From: Mactra quadrangularis
Lineage: Eukaryota > Mollusca > Bivalvia > Venerida > Mactridae
Direction of reading: 5' to 3'
DNA: 64,000 bases
NCBI GenBank assembly: GCA_025267735.1
Contig: CM046298.1
Span: forward strand, 27,473,866-27,537,865
Part shown: positions 34,352 through 47,100 of the stretch, piece by piece
How positions within the stretch are numbered: position 1 is the first letter of the stretch
How the letters are laid out: each line of letters begins with the position of its first letter
Translations under genes and position numbers: made by a program
The notes under the pieces: generated by a model
What the model saw: the letters and a program-made list of their open reading frames with translations, nothing else
Told to the model about the DNA's origin: nothing
The model's database searches: none

Positions 34352-35684
34352 TTAACAACTGGGTTAACTAAACACATTAACAGACATTATAAATCAGATT
34401 CATGCCACATTTCCACACCTAAACCAATGAGACTCCCAATAATATGGACAAACAACAATTGTTGTACAGTGTATCATGAATCAAAATGAGGATAAATCGA
34501 TCATTATCAATTTCAATCAAACGATTAACCAATTTTCAGTTTTTAGTAATCGTGACAGCCCTAATAAACATTATTTTTGGCAATTTATGATTCGCCGAGC
34601 AAATAGCTCCTACGTCTGGAATATACACAATATACAAGAGAGTAGATGAACTATAATATATGAATATCAACATTTATTTGTTACCGTCATGTAGAAGTCT
34701 TACTATCTGACATAAACGGCAGATATTTTAACAAAATTTATAACACTATACATTTAGATATATCACATTGATGATTTTAAAAACAACAACAGACAGGCAT
34801 GGTTTAATGCCCTAGATTCATTACTCATCATTTCAACACATTTACACTATTATCACACATACACTGTCGACACTAATCTTGAAGATTGCAGTGATTTCTT
34901 CATTCTTACAACTGATATTGAAAAGAACTGCTGTTCAAGATGATATTTCAAAACTTTTCTATAGTACATTCATGGTAATTAAGGATTAAGTAGATGCTCA
35001 TTGATTATGTTTCATTCAGTAGTTTAACAAGAGTGATTGTCTTACACATTTTTAAACTATGATAGAATTTAAAGCATTTTTATACTACCATAGGTGAAAA
35101 TTTTCAATGTTTGAAATTAGGGACTTTAGTCATTTATTTCCCCTTGTATACTCTTCCAACAGGTAGGTCCTATTAGTTGGATTACTCAGATTTTACCCTT
35201 ACTTTTTAAGGCAATTATCCAAAATTCATCTTAAGTAACTTTATTGACAATCATTAAATTTGTTTGAAATTCAAGCTAAGTATTTTTAGGGTAAAGAACT
35301 ATCTAAATTTCATCACTTCTTTTAATATCTTCATTAACAAGAAAGATATAAGATGAAATGCTTTGTTATCCTAACATAGGAATTCAATGATAAAATCTGA
35401 GGATTCCAACTGTAAGGACCTACTTACCATTTGGATTGCTTCGGATTTTATCAGGGAAGTTAACTGACTATTGTCCCTAATTCTGACATTTTTAATCTTC
35501 AGTATTCAATTCCCAGGAAATGAAGCTTTTCCTGATTCCCAAAAACTTTAGAATCTTTACAGAAAATGTTCATCCAAAGAATGAACTTTAAATTCTATCA
35601 GGGTAAAAAGTTCAAAACTTTCAGAATCAAGAAAACTTTCACCCATGTTGCTATAGGAACTAAATGTAACCTAGATGTTAAGTA

Positions 35685-35837
35685 CAGTAAAGTTACGCAA
35701 AATTGATGGTCTTAATAGCAAACAGTCTTATTATAGGGACCATTTTCTTCACAAATTAGGCATTTGGGTCTTAATAAATGTCAAAAATCACATTATTTTG
35801 AAATAACAAAAGTGTTCTTAATAGCGGAACTTTACTG
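35685..35837. mobile_element. Short CAGTAAAGTT...AACTTTACTG MITE
   Basis: This element of 153 bp has CAGTAAAGTTACGC and GCGGAACTTTACTG as inverted ends. TA lies on the left and CA (a likely decayed TA) on the right. This fits a pogo/Tc1-like non-autonomous element. The interior shows an imperfect GTCTTAATA repeat. Confidence 0.75.
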
Positions 35838-36555
35838 CAAAGTTTTAATCACATTGTATAATAGTAAGGTAAGAATATTTCTGATAAATATGTGAACAAA
35901 TGGAAGACATGAAATAAAACAAAAATAATTGCATCACGAAAAAGGAGCACAGGTAAATGATCTTACGTAGAGACTCATAGAGATTGTTCTGATGCAGAAA
36001 CATGAGGGACTAAAATAAAAACAACCCATTTTATAGATTTTTGCCTAAAAAAGTTAAAATATTATCTTCACTAAGGCACCCTGTCCCTTTTTCTATCACC
36101 TAAGTTTTTTTTGAGCTAAAGAATAATCACTTGTATAATGATTCCCTAACTCTTAAAGCTTATGTAGACTTAGATTGTATTAAATAACTTCTGAGGTGTT
36201 ATTAAACATTTAACATTGCCTACATTAAAAACTGGACTAGATAACAATTTGAAGGAAGCATAAAATTGGTTTTGATATGAAAAAAATGTATGTCAGTACA
36301 TGAAGGCTTATATAAATGCATGAGTATTTAAACTTTGACAACCAAGAAAAAATTATTCATTTCCAAGAATATGAGAAATAAACTTAAGTGACACTCACTG
36401 TCAACAGATTAAGCCCAACCTAATCAACCTATCCTTATGAACACATTAATCTTTCACTGATCATATTACATAATATCAAATGCACATTGAATTTCATTTT
36501 ACTACAATTTTTTTACCATTCATTAAACCTTTCAAAGGGAAGGTTAGATGCAGAG

Positions 36556-36822
36556 ACATTCGGAACAACCTCGGTGATCATCTACAAAGATATACCTTAG
36601 AAATCAGATGTAGTAAGAATAAAACCAGATTATAAGGTCCAGCGACTTTCATTTTTATGTCAACATTTAATAATGACATTGTTACACGATCTATCACATC
36701 ATTTCATCAGAATGTCAGACTATATTACCACAGAAACCAAATTCCTAGATCTACTTTTTCACCTTATGATATCTGAGGTTTATCTGTGTAGAAGATCACT
36801 GAGGTAGTTTCAAATAATGCAG
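36556..36822. mobile_element. CATTCGGAAC-family element, 36.6 kb copy
   Basis: ACATTCGGAACAACCTCGGT and ATCATCTACAAAGATATACC are at the left; GGTTTATCTGTGTAGAAGAT and CACTGAGGTAGTTTCAAATA at the right. The arms are inverted, with about 180 bp between. It resembles the copy at 47748-48235. Confidence 0.7.
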
Positions 36823-37621
36823 AGACAGAAGTAGGCAGCTTCAAAACTTGAAATTACATTCACTTGTTGCATTCTGCATGAAAGGGTGAAGACAATATGT
36901 GGGCTTGGCACATAACAGTTGTAATTCTTATCTTTTTTGAGTTACAACCTTTTTGTGCTAAGACCAATAGTGTTTCAAGACCTAGACACCTGAATGCCAG
37001 GTGAATGCTTGAAAACCATCACCCGATTCATTCAATGTATGAATATTTTGTATATTTTTTTATGATAGTTTACAAACATGTATATTCATAGGAACAGGTT
37101 GATAATGTTGGACTATATCAATATATTTAATGATTGTTTTACTGAATGAAGAAACACACAAATTATTTCACACTTTTTCAAACTGCATTCACAACACTTT
37201 CTTTGAACACAATAAAGATACACTACTAACTTTTGAGCTATAAATAGACCATGCAGCAGTCCTCTACTGACACGGATTTCATGCAATCATCTAACATACT
37301 CAGATCTTTGGTATTGCCTGTAGCAGTCCTCTGGCCGACAAACAATTCCAACGAACCCATAGAAAAATTTCATATTCATTTAACACTTTTTATACTTATT
37401 TTCATTAATAAAGCTTTGAATTGACTTCATCCTATTTGAAATGAATTTTCACACAAAAAATGCACAACGAAAAAACTGAATTTTAGAATTTTTTGCAGGA
37501 ATACTTGGACAGAGCTACTATCTTCAGGAGGAAAGACTTAATTCTTTCTGGCCACTACATACAGGTTTACTTATATGGCACAGATTTATATTTTAATCTT
37601 ATAAAATCTTCTCTAGTTTGG

Positions 37622-38169
37622 TTAATCCTTGGTTGAAGCTTGGAGTGAGGTGATTTTGAGGTATCTGGAATTATCATCGTCAGATGTCTTCAAGAAGAAT
37701 TTAAAGAACTCATAAATAGACCAAGATATGGCAGTAGCAGGCATCTGATAGAATATACGTGCTGTAAGCCCACGGTAATAGCCTCTCAAACCTTGGAACT
37801 GGTAAACTGTCTGAAATGCTGCCCTCATTCCATTGACATAAGATATACTATTTGTCCGAGAGCAGTGCTCCTGTGTGTTTAGTAATGTCTTACACACGTC
37901 CAACGGCATGGTTGCCGTGGCAGCACACGCCCCCGCAATACCTCCTGACACACCATGTGTCAAAGGGTCGTACTGTCTAGTTGGATTTAAATAGTCTTGA
38001 GTAAATTCATAACTCATAAAATGTACAGCCTGGAAAGGAACATTCATACTAAGTGACGTAGTGAAACTTCTATAGAAAGCTACAGGCCCTTCTGTCTTTA
38101 ATATGGATATGCCACATTCTTTACAAGTCCGGTATGGGCTACCATACATTTGCATCCGTTGTTTTATCA
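37622..38169 (-). CDS. Mfrn: Mitoferrin coding exon 4 (last)
   Basis: This exon has 548 nt including the TAA stop at 37622-37624 and encodes residues from within Val135 to Asp316: the end of the second carrier signature, helices 4-6 and the third signature. The acceptor is CACTTCAG just above 38169. Upstream of it the same frame stays open for about 70 codons of intron, which is not coding. Confidence 0.95.
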
Positions 38170-41100
38170 CTGAAGTGTTGATAATGAAGTCAAACACAAA
38201 AAGTACACGCATTGTGATGATGTCATCAGCAGAACACACACATTTTGATGATGTCATCAGAAGAACACACAGGTAAAACAGCAATGAATGAAAAGATAAA
38301 GAAAAATAACATGGTGTTATAATTTTAAACCTTTGATGGTTACAACAATTCAAGTTACATATAGACAAACAGACAGGTTTCAAAATGTTTTAACTTCAAA
38401 GTCATCAGTTTTAAGTGTAAGCTTGTATGTATAAATTACAGACTGATTGTTCATAATAATCCATTAATAAATCTTATAATGTACACAGGTAGTAATTGAC
38501 AGATTGACTGACGATAACTTAATAGTGATATTACTGCTGTAGATCTCTAGCATGGAAAGAAAGACAATTAACTCACATTTTCAGAATTTCGGTGAAAAAG
38601 CTTAAATCTTTTTTACATGTAAATGTATGAATATAAAGCATAAAACCTCAAATAAGCAACAAGGTATAACTAGTATATTTCCTATTCTGTAAAACATTGC
38701 AACTAGAGTGATAGACTTTAATGGAAAGAATCCACAGCAGATCACAAGTTTGTTGCCTTAATTACATGTATAGGCTTCAAGATTTATGTCAACTTCTCCA
38801 TTGAAGTGAGTTTAGTTTTTTTCTATTTATTTTAGTTTATTTGGGAGTTCATTCAACTTATATAAATCACTTTTGAGTCCGCTTCCTGGTCCCCAAGTAC
38901 TGAGTTAATAGGATAAAATTTCTAGCTCAAGGAAACAACGCAGTAGGTTTCGGTTGGGATTCAAACCAATGCAGAGCTGGCTATCCAATGATTACCAGTC
39001 CAATGTTGTAACCACTTGGTTTCATCCACTGCTTATACTTATAGTCTAACAAGATTGTAATATAAAACAACAAGAAATGTAATGTGGAAACCACATTAAA
39101 GCCTGATTTAAAAACTTCAACACAAAAATTACAAAGGGAAATCATCCATAATAAAGTCAGGTAGGGTTGTGGTTACTTTCTACTTCTGTTCATCACATGG
39201 TATGGTATCATTGTATAAAGTTTCATAAAGATCTGATAATAAATGGCTGAAATATATGCTAAATTGAAACTTTAACACGATTGTTAACGACAACGGACGC
39301 CCGACCGACCGCCCAACCATGTTTCGCCAAACTATTAACCGAATTTTTACGTTGAAAAATCCGGCTAAAAAGATAAGAAACCATACTAACCATCAGCTGG
39401 GTTCATAAATAAATCATGTAAAAGTGTAGCTATACAACCAGCAGCACCTGTAAATATAACATACAACATCATACATCATATGTTTTATAATTTATGCAAT
39501 CCTGGGTACTTGTTATTTGATCTCCAATGGTAAACCTGTATTGTTAAATATCATTCAACAGTCATGCATCGACATATGCATAAACACCCTTAACTTAAAT
39601 ACTTACTAAAGTACTTCTGTATTCATGGTCGATAAAAATGCCAACCAATATTTATGTACAGGAATTATCGAATAAAATTTAATATTAAGTATTTTAATCA
39701 ATTGGGTTCATGTATGCGCCACTGACTGATAAATAAAATTTTACAATAGACACATGAGTGAAGTTTCTTGTGAATCTCTTTAGAGGTTTTCAAAGATATA
39801 AAACTGTAGCATCTCAAATCTTAGCTGAGAAATGATGATCTTTACATATAGTTTGTGTGTACTGCTCTTCCAATTGTTGCACAGAACTTGCAAATTATCA
39901 AATTTTGAGTCATATGAAGTAAAGCTGATTAATGACTAATGGATCCTAATGAGGGACAATAAAATGCATCTCCCATTGGACAAGAAATTGATAGAAGTCA
40001 GACACAAAGATATTAGATATTCAATTAACACAAATCAATTAGAGAGTGTTTTGTGTTTAGATTATCAATACAGACTACAGTTCACTGATACTGATGAACA
40101 AATAAGTCTACACTAAACATATATAGATCAACAATCAATAATAATGTCACCTCTCTTTGTATCATTAGTGTTTCAAAATAAATTCAGTTATATAAACAAT
40201 CCAGGATAATATGAGCGCCACTCTGAGACAATTCCGCTCAGATGATCTGGGGACAATCATGCTCTCCTTGAAAACTGTGATTTGCCCTACATGTCTATAA
40301 CATTCTGCAAAATGTTGAACAGAAACACAAGCCTTAAAGTAGCTACACCCAGTCATCACCTTAAACACTTAAGCCTTAAGCCCAAGCCTGGGGATAAGTG
40401 ATAAGTACATATTTCATATTAGGGCTGTGGATCGTTGAGCCAGCTGCGATCCGATCCGAACCACGATTCATGTGTAGCGATTTACGAATCGAACCACGAA
40501 TCACATGTTAATGGAAAAGCATACAAGTAATTCATGTAATAACAAAAATAATTGAAGCGATTTCGGACGGGACGAATATTCGTACTCGATATTGTGGAAA
40601 AGGCGTAATCTCAGCCCTATTTCATAGTCAGGCTACTTTTTGCCCAGTACTATGTAACATAATAAATCAGGCAAGTTTTTATATAATTTAAGGCAATGAA
40701 TAACTACATCACAGTATCAGGTATGGCAGTAGCTTGATTACTAATACAAAAATAAACGTAATAAATTACCATTTGCCAAATGATTTCCTTGCTGTCCATC
40801 ACTCAGTTTTTCCTTGAGGTGTTCATAACAAGCGAAATACAAGGCATGAGCAGGACCTGCTCCCCCTATAACAGCTCCGATACCTCGTACAGTGTTACCA
40901 AGACCTTCATGACGAAATATTGTTATAAGAGCATCAGCCACACCTCTGTAATTGGCTCTAGGATCAGGTACCAAACTTTGCATACGTGTCTGAAAGAAGA
41001 TAAAAAAATTCATATGTATTTTTAGATACAACCAAAATGATATTCTTTGTAGAGCTGACATTGATTCCAACAACATCGCTGTATTGTCAATATTTATTTT

Positions 41101-44100
41101 CCGATCAATAATCAATATGCATTTTGAAATATTGATAATAAAGCCTATATAGTTAAAAAAATAAAAGTCACTATTAGGGGTAAATTTGTGAGACGAACCT
41201 TCTATCGTAAGCAGATATAGGTGTGCTGTCATAATATGAAATTTACGGCACCCCCATGAAGGAAATAGCTCTAGTCCACAGAAGGTATATCATGACAAAT
41301 ATACATATATTATGAGTATTATCAGTATATAACAACATAAATAGTTTGTATAGTACTACAGTGAAGGTATCGATAAATATCAGTGTATCGTCGATATTGA
41401 TTTCTCGATATATCGATATCGTGGATACACCAGACCAATCAATGACAGCTTTACAAAAAATTCATATGTATTTTCAGATAAAGAATATGGTGGTAAAGTT
41501 GAGTAAAGCTGGAATGTATTAAACTTTAAACATCCAATTTCCACAAATTGTAAAATACGGGTAACATAGATCTGTCAGTTTGTGGGGTTTTTTTTTATTT
41601 GTGACATTTTATAGTAAGTATTTTGAGTAAAAATTGCTCATACAGCCTTTGCCATAAACTTTCACAAGCACTAGTCTGATTTATTACATTTTATAGTAAT
41701 TTTCCAAATTATCTTGACTAGGCTGGTTATATCTAACAAGCAATTTTCACTTGCTGGAATCAATTTTCACTAGTAGGCAGATTGACATGGCAGGGGTTAA
41801 CTTAAAGCAAACACAGTGTGTATTAACATGTTGCTGGTGACAAATAAATGGTCACATGTCATGGTTGATGGTACTAGCAAATGTCAGGCCAATATGTATT
41901 CTTTCCCCAGCGGGACATACTTTTGTGGAGCTTGGTCATTAAAATTATTTCTACAGCCTTTCTCTCTCCCACCAATGATTCTTAATTATGTAGGGCATTT
42001 GTCAGTCACTGATGGAAGTGTACGCTTAGTAGTAAATTAACAGTTTAATCCAGAGATTTAGCCTTTCAAGGAGGAGTGAGTAGGTTGACGGGCTGCCATC
42101 ATTATGACCTATACAATGTGTTGCTAAGGCATTTAACCCAACAAAAAAATTATGTCATCTTATACTGTATTCTACACATTATATTTTATGATATAGCATA
42201 ACACATGTACACAGGGCTCAACATTAAAGGTTGTCTTATTTCCCCTGATGATCTATATTTGGGTTCAGACTTGTTACCGGTAGTAAAAATTTGGTTCAAA
42301 CATGTTTCAGTCTGCATGGAATTTAACAAAAAATTAGACTTGCACATTTTTGCAAGTGGATAATATTTCAACTCGCAAAATGAAAAAAAAAACACTCAAA
42401 CACTCGCACATTTTTCTAAAATGTGAAATTTTAGACCATAAATCTTGAACATGTTTTTACATTGAATCTGTAATTCATACTATCAATATAACTGGCTGTA
42501 TCTATGCTGATTTGAGTCTCATTAGTTTAAACAGTAATATTTTTGCGTCGATTTCAACTCGCGAAAATTTGCGAGGTTAGAATAAATGTTACTCGCAATT
42601 TTCAAAATCCACTCGCATTTTGCGAGTATGCGAGCTTAAATTCAAGCCCTGGTCAGGCTGTCCAACTGGGAAACCTAGTTTAAAATTTATTCTCAAGTCC
42701 TTCAAAGTCATCAAAGACATGGAGACAACTCACAGTCACTTCATATAACACATATAACAGGTGTCATGAACATATTATATTATCTAATGATAAAAATTCA
42801 AGTAAATGAAACTTAAATCTTAAATTAAGACATTAGGCCACAACAAGTTAATCATGTGTTCTATGGATTCACTCACACCTTAGTTTTGGCCGTTTTTACA
42901 AAAAAATATTTTTATTTCCTCGTTCACTCATAAAAATTTGGTCAAACCGCTATATAAAGCAACTGAATTAGGATTTTTTTCATTTATATTTTTTTCGCTT
43001 GCTCTGCCCATTTCTTCACAGAAAAATCCATAGAACACATCATCAACTTGTTGTGGCCTTACTACTAAGCTAACATATATGATATTTGTACACCATATAT
43101 TTTTATATACCCATATCAGTGAATGTGTAAAACTTTTTGTTGATTTATGTTATGTGATATAAATCAAATAATAAAACTTCACATATAAATCTTAACTTCA
43201 CTTATCATAGACATGGTTCAACTCATTCAATTTTTTTTTTCTAATTGGATTTAATGCTGTTTCAACACATTTTAGGTCACTTTACAGAGTCCAGTGCACC
43301 TAACCTAGCTTTCCTGGACCCTTGTCTATAATCAGTACTCGCCTACCCTTCCATATACCTTATTATTGGAGGAAAATGGACATTATAGTCTAATTTTCAT
43401 GGAAGGGTATAACCTCCCCGGGTGGGATTCGAACCTGTACACCCTTCGGGACACGAGATTCCGAATCCCAATGCGCTACCAACTGCGCTATCGACCCCGG
43501 TTTTCAACTCATTCAACATTTCATAAACTTAACATAGGAATCTAATGTAAGCACTAGGGCTGTCAGAATATACCAGTATACCGGTATATTGCAAAACACA
43601 GCTGCGACAATACCTACCACAGAGCAATTTTAACGTACTGGTATTTGGCAATATTTTTTATTTCATTGGAAAATTCTTCCCTTTGCAAAATAAAAATAGT
43701 GAAACATTAGTTTTTCCATTGTTCATTCAATTTAACCTTAAGTTACAAAAATTTAACTGATTTGGGCGTGTCACAGTCCTAAATACAAATACTTAAAGAG
43801 GCTAGATTCTATCAGTAGCTGCATGAATATTTGCATTATTTCTATTAAATACAGCGGAAGCACAACAAATCTTAAAGCCCACAATATACCGCGGTATGTA
43901 TCACGATACAGTGCCAGTGTATTGCAGTATATCATGATATGCTTATGGCGTATCGTAACAGCCCTAGTAAACATCATGTTTTCTACAGATACAATTACAA
44001 ACAACAATAAACTGATATGGGGGTTTTCCTATTACCATTTAGCAGCTAAAGCTGATTCCCCGTCCAAATAAGTATTCAATTTCCCCCTTTCCTGACACCA

Positions 44101-47100
44101 ATTTTCTCTGTCCTTAAAATATGTTTTTGTCCTGTTGATTGGCATGATTGCATTTCTGTAACATCATGGAGCAATCTCCAAAGATGATACATTGGAAGTT
44201 CTTCAGCGGAATTTTCAAGCTAACAGACAGAAATTTAATCTCTCGATATATTAACTCTGAAAGGTAATTACCCCAAAAATTCAATTAAAATGATTACTTC
44301 CTCTAAAAGTCTAAAAAAATGCCCCCACACTACTCTCCTCCTAAAAAGTCAAAATAAACACTGAAACTTATTTATGTACTTTCATTTTGCTATATCAATT
44401 TGTAAAGTTAAACAGGGACATTAACAACATGTACTCGCATAAAATTAACATCTCTTCTTTAACCAAATTCATTAGTTTGTACTTTATCATGTATATAACA
44501 AAACATGTTGTAAGATCTTGTTTTTCAAGTAATGATAATACTGGCTGATCATGTTTTGTGTTTTAATGAAAGCTAGATCCTGTATATAAGCTAACAAGAT
44601 GATTCATCATACATCATGGGTTAGGTGCAAAACGGCCGTAACTCACTCTATTCTTATCTTGAGTTATGACTGTTTTGCGCTTAACCCGCAGGACATGTTA
44701 TATACGGTATAGTATAAAGTTAGTATTTTAATTCATGTTAAACTTTTGTAAAATCTGATAAGGTTTAAAAATCAGGACATGAAGTTGAACTAGTTTATGT
44801 ACTCTCACTGATCAGTCAAGATCTATTAAGTAAATAAAACAATGTAAACATATATCTGTAAGTGTTTTCAACTAAATTCTGATAGAAAATCATTAATTTG
44901 ATCAAAACATATTTATTTTGTAATTTGCTTTAACCCTTCTCAGCAGTCAGTTCAGACCTTTTTTTCCTTATATAACAGGGGCCATTTACAGGCACCTTCC
45001 CTCTTGAATTTTTTTAAAAATCCTGCAGTTTTCCCCAAATTTGGAGTTTACCTTGGATTTTTTGTTCCCCCTAGCTTTGATATGCGATAAAATTTCCCCA
45101 AATGTTCTGTATAAAAAAGTCCCCGGGCCCCTTCCCCAAATACTGAGAAAAAGCCCAGCAGTAAAATGAAGTTGGCATATTTTTTTTGAGTTTAATGATG
45201 TAGCAACACATTGTATAGGTCATATAATGGCAGTCAGGAAAAGCTAAATCTCTGGATTTAGCTGTTAACCAACTACTAACCACATACTTTTGTCAGTGAC
45301 TGACAACTGCCCTACATAATTAAGACTCATAGGTTGGAGGGAGAACCGAAAGGTACTGGGGGCAAGTTAGGTCAGGTTTAACTTTGCCCCATGGGCAAGT
45401 TGGTTTGAAAAATTAAATCTAAAATTGTACATTGTGTGCTCAAATCTTACCACAAATCATGTGTTAGGTCAGGACATATATGATTCTACTATATTAGTCA
45501 AACTTGTTTATCAAGGATTGTTATAATGATAAAGATAATAAGTTCTTACATAAATAAGTTGGAAGGGTTAATCATTAATTTATTTACAAGTTAAACCTTT
45601 TCTCAATTGTAATTATAAGCAGTCAATAAATTTAGAATAAAAACAAAGTTTTTTCTATGGGTCTTCAATGCACTTCCATATTTTCTAAGTATTAATTTTG
45701 GCAGCCAAACTGGCAAAGCTAATTTTTTTGTGTTCTAAACTGGCCAGTGGTTGTTTACATTCTGGACAACTGCTAATTTTGTAGACTAGTTACAAGCAAG
45801 TTTGAACATTGTTTTTCACACTAATTTCAAAACTGCATTAAAACACAATAAGATTTACTCACTCATGATCCAACAAGTTTGGAGCTCCATATTCTCAAAG
45901 CAAACACACTATAAGTTTCATACTATGGTTATCAATCACATATTGCAAACTTTTATTCATTACATGATTATTTACTGATAGGATGCATACAGAGACTTTA
46001 GTAAAAGTACAAGCTATCTTAAACTAATGGAATAGGTAGAAAATTTAATATCAGCCATTCATTCAGCATATTGCAATCATTCCCAACAAATCTGTAGTCC
46101 ATTATTACTCATTTAATTATTTCCTAATTATGCATAATGATTGTGAAGCGCTTTTGAACATATATTCAATATGAAAAGAGCGCTATACAAATTTGGAATA
46201 TAATAATTTCGACTTTGCAAGTTAATAAAATTTACAGTACACAGGTTTAATGGATTTACACACAATGATGCAAATTCAACAACTAAGATATCATATTTGG
46301 TTGAACTGGAGGCATAATCTAGTGAAAACATGACCTATTCTGTTCTGTACTGTTTATTTGGATGATCCCCGATCATGTTATTGTTTATGTACAAGTCTTA
46401 AGTTAAAGTTGCTGATATAAACTTATTAACAGTAAGAAATGTTAAAAAGATCAAATAAATCAAAGCTTAAATTAATGATAAAACAGACTGCTCTAAATAA
46501 AATGTGACTAAGAGCATGAATCTTCCTATAAACTATGACAACCATGTCAAACTAACATTCTTACTTATATATAATGAGTCATCTAATTAGAACAAGTATT
46601 TTAACAGGTGGTCACTTGTCAGTACAAAAATTAACTAGTGCTTGTATCGTTCTAATATTTATAGTTCATTTTTTCTCAACTGTCAAAACATGAATAATTT
46701 CACGGTGAATGTGTTTGTTAAAATTATAGTCGTAATACATCCAAGAGTTTCCGAAAGTGTGTATTATGATCGAGTAACGCTGTTTATGATGTATGATATG
46801 TTTTAGGTAGGTCACCTACATACGTGTAGTTAAAACTTTTTGACTTCCAATCAATGGTTTACCCGACCAGTTTGCTTAAAAGGTATTATGTCCATTGTTA
46901 TAGTCCGTTTTTTAGCAACTGTCAAAACTTGAAAAAACTCACGGTCATGATATATTTTCTTATTATTAGGAAAATGGCTGAAGAAAATATTTAATGACTA
47001 TGCTTGAAGCTATGATGGACTGCTGAGCTAATGAGCAAACTGCATGGATAAAAATTTATCAGTAAAACAATTACATGTATTGTTCATATCTGGAAGTTAG

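Larger units (their letters stand above)
34660..37621 (-). other. Possible mitoferrin 3' UTR / downstream region
   Basis: Downstream of the mitoferrin stop this stretch is AT-rich with few recognisable elements apart from 35685-35837 and 36556-36822. Candidate AATAAA polyadenylation signals on the minus strand occur near 35133-35138 and 34673-34678, but none is close to the stop codon and no mRNA end can be fixed from sequence alone. Confidence 0.3.

Noticed and set aside
38170..38383. Extension of the mitoferrin exon 4 frame to an upstream ATG (253-codon frame)
   Set aside because: The extra residues resemble no carrier sequence, and a good acceptor (CACTTCAG) sits exactly where homology begins, in the phase needed to join exon 3.
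40990..41232. Extension of the mitoferrin exon 2 frame upstream (163-codon frame)
   Set aside because: Homology starts at TRMQS right after the acceptor TTCTTTCAG; the upstream codons are AT-rich intron, and exon 1 supplies the correct N-terminus.
43425..43495. Functional tRNA gene on the minus strand
   Set aside because: The A- and B-boxes are good, but the head is joined to a non-tRNA body repeated at 34160-34351, which marks a SINE.
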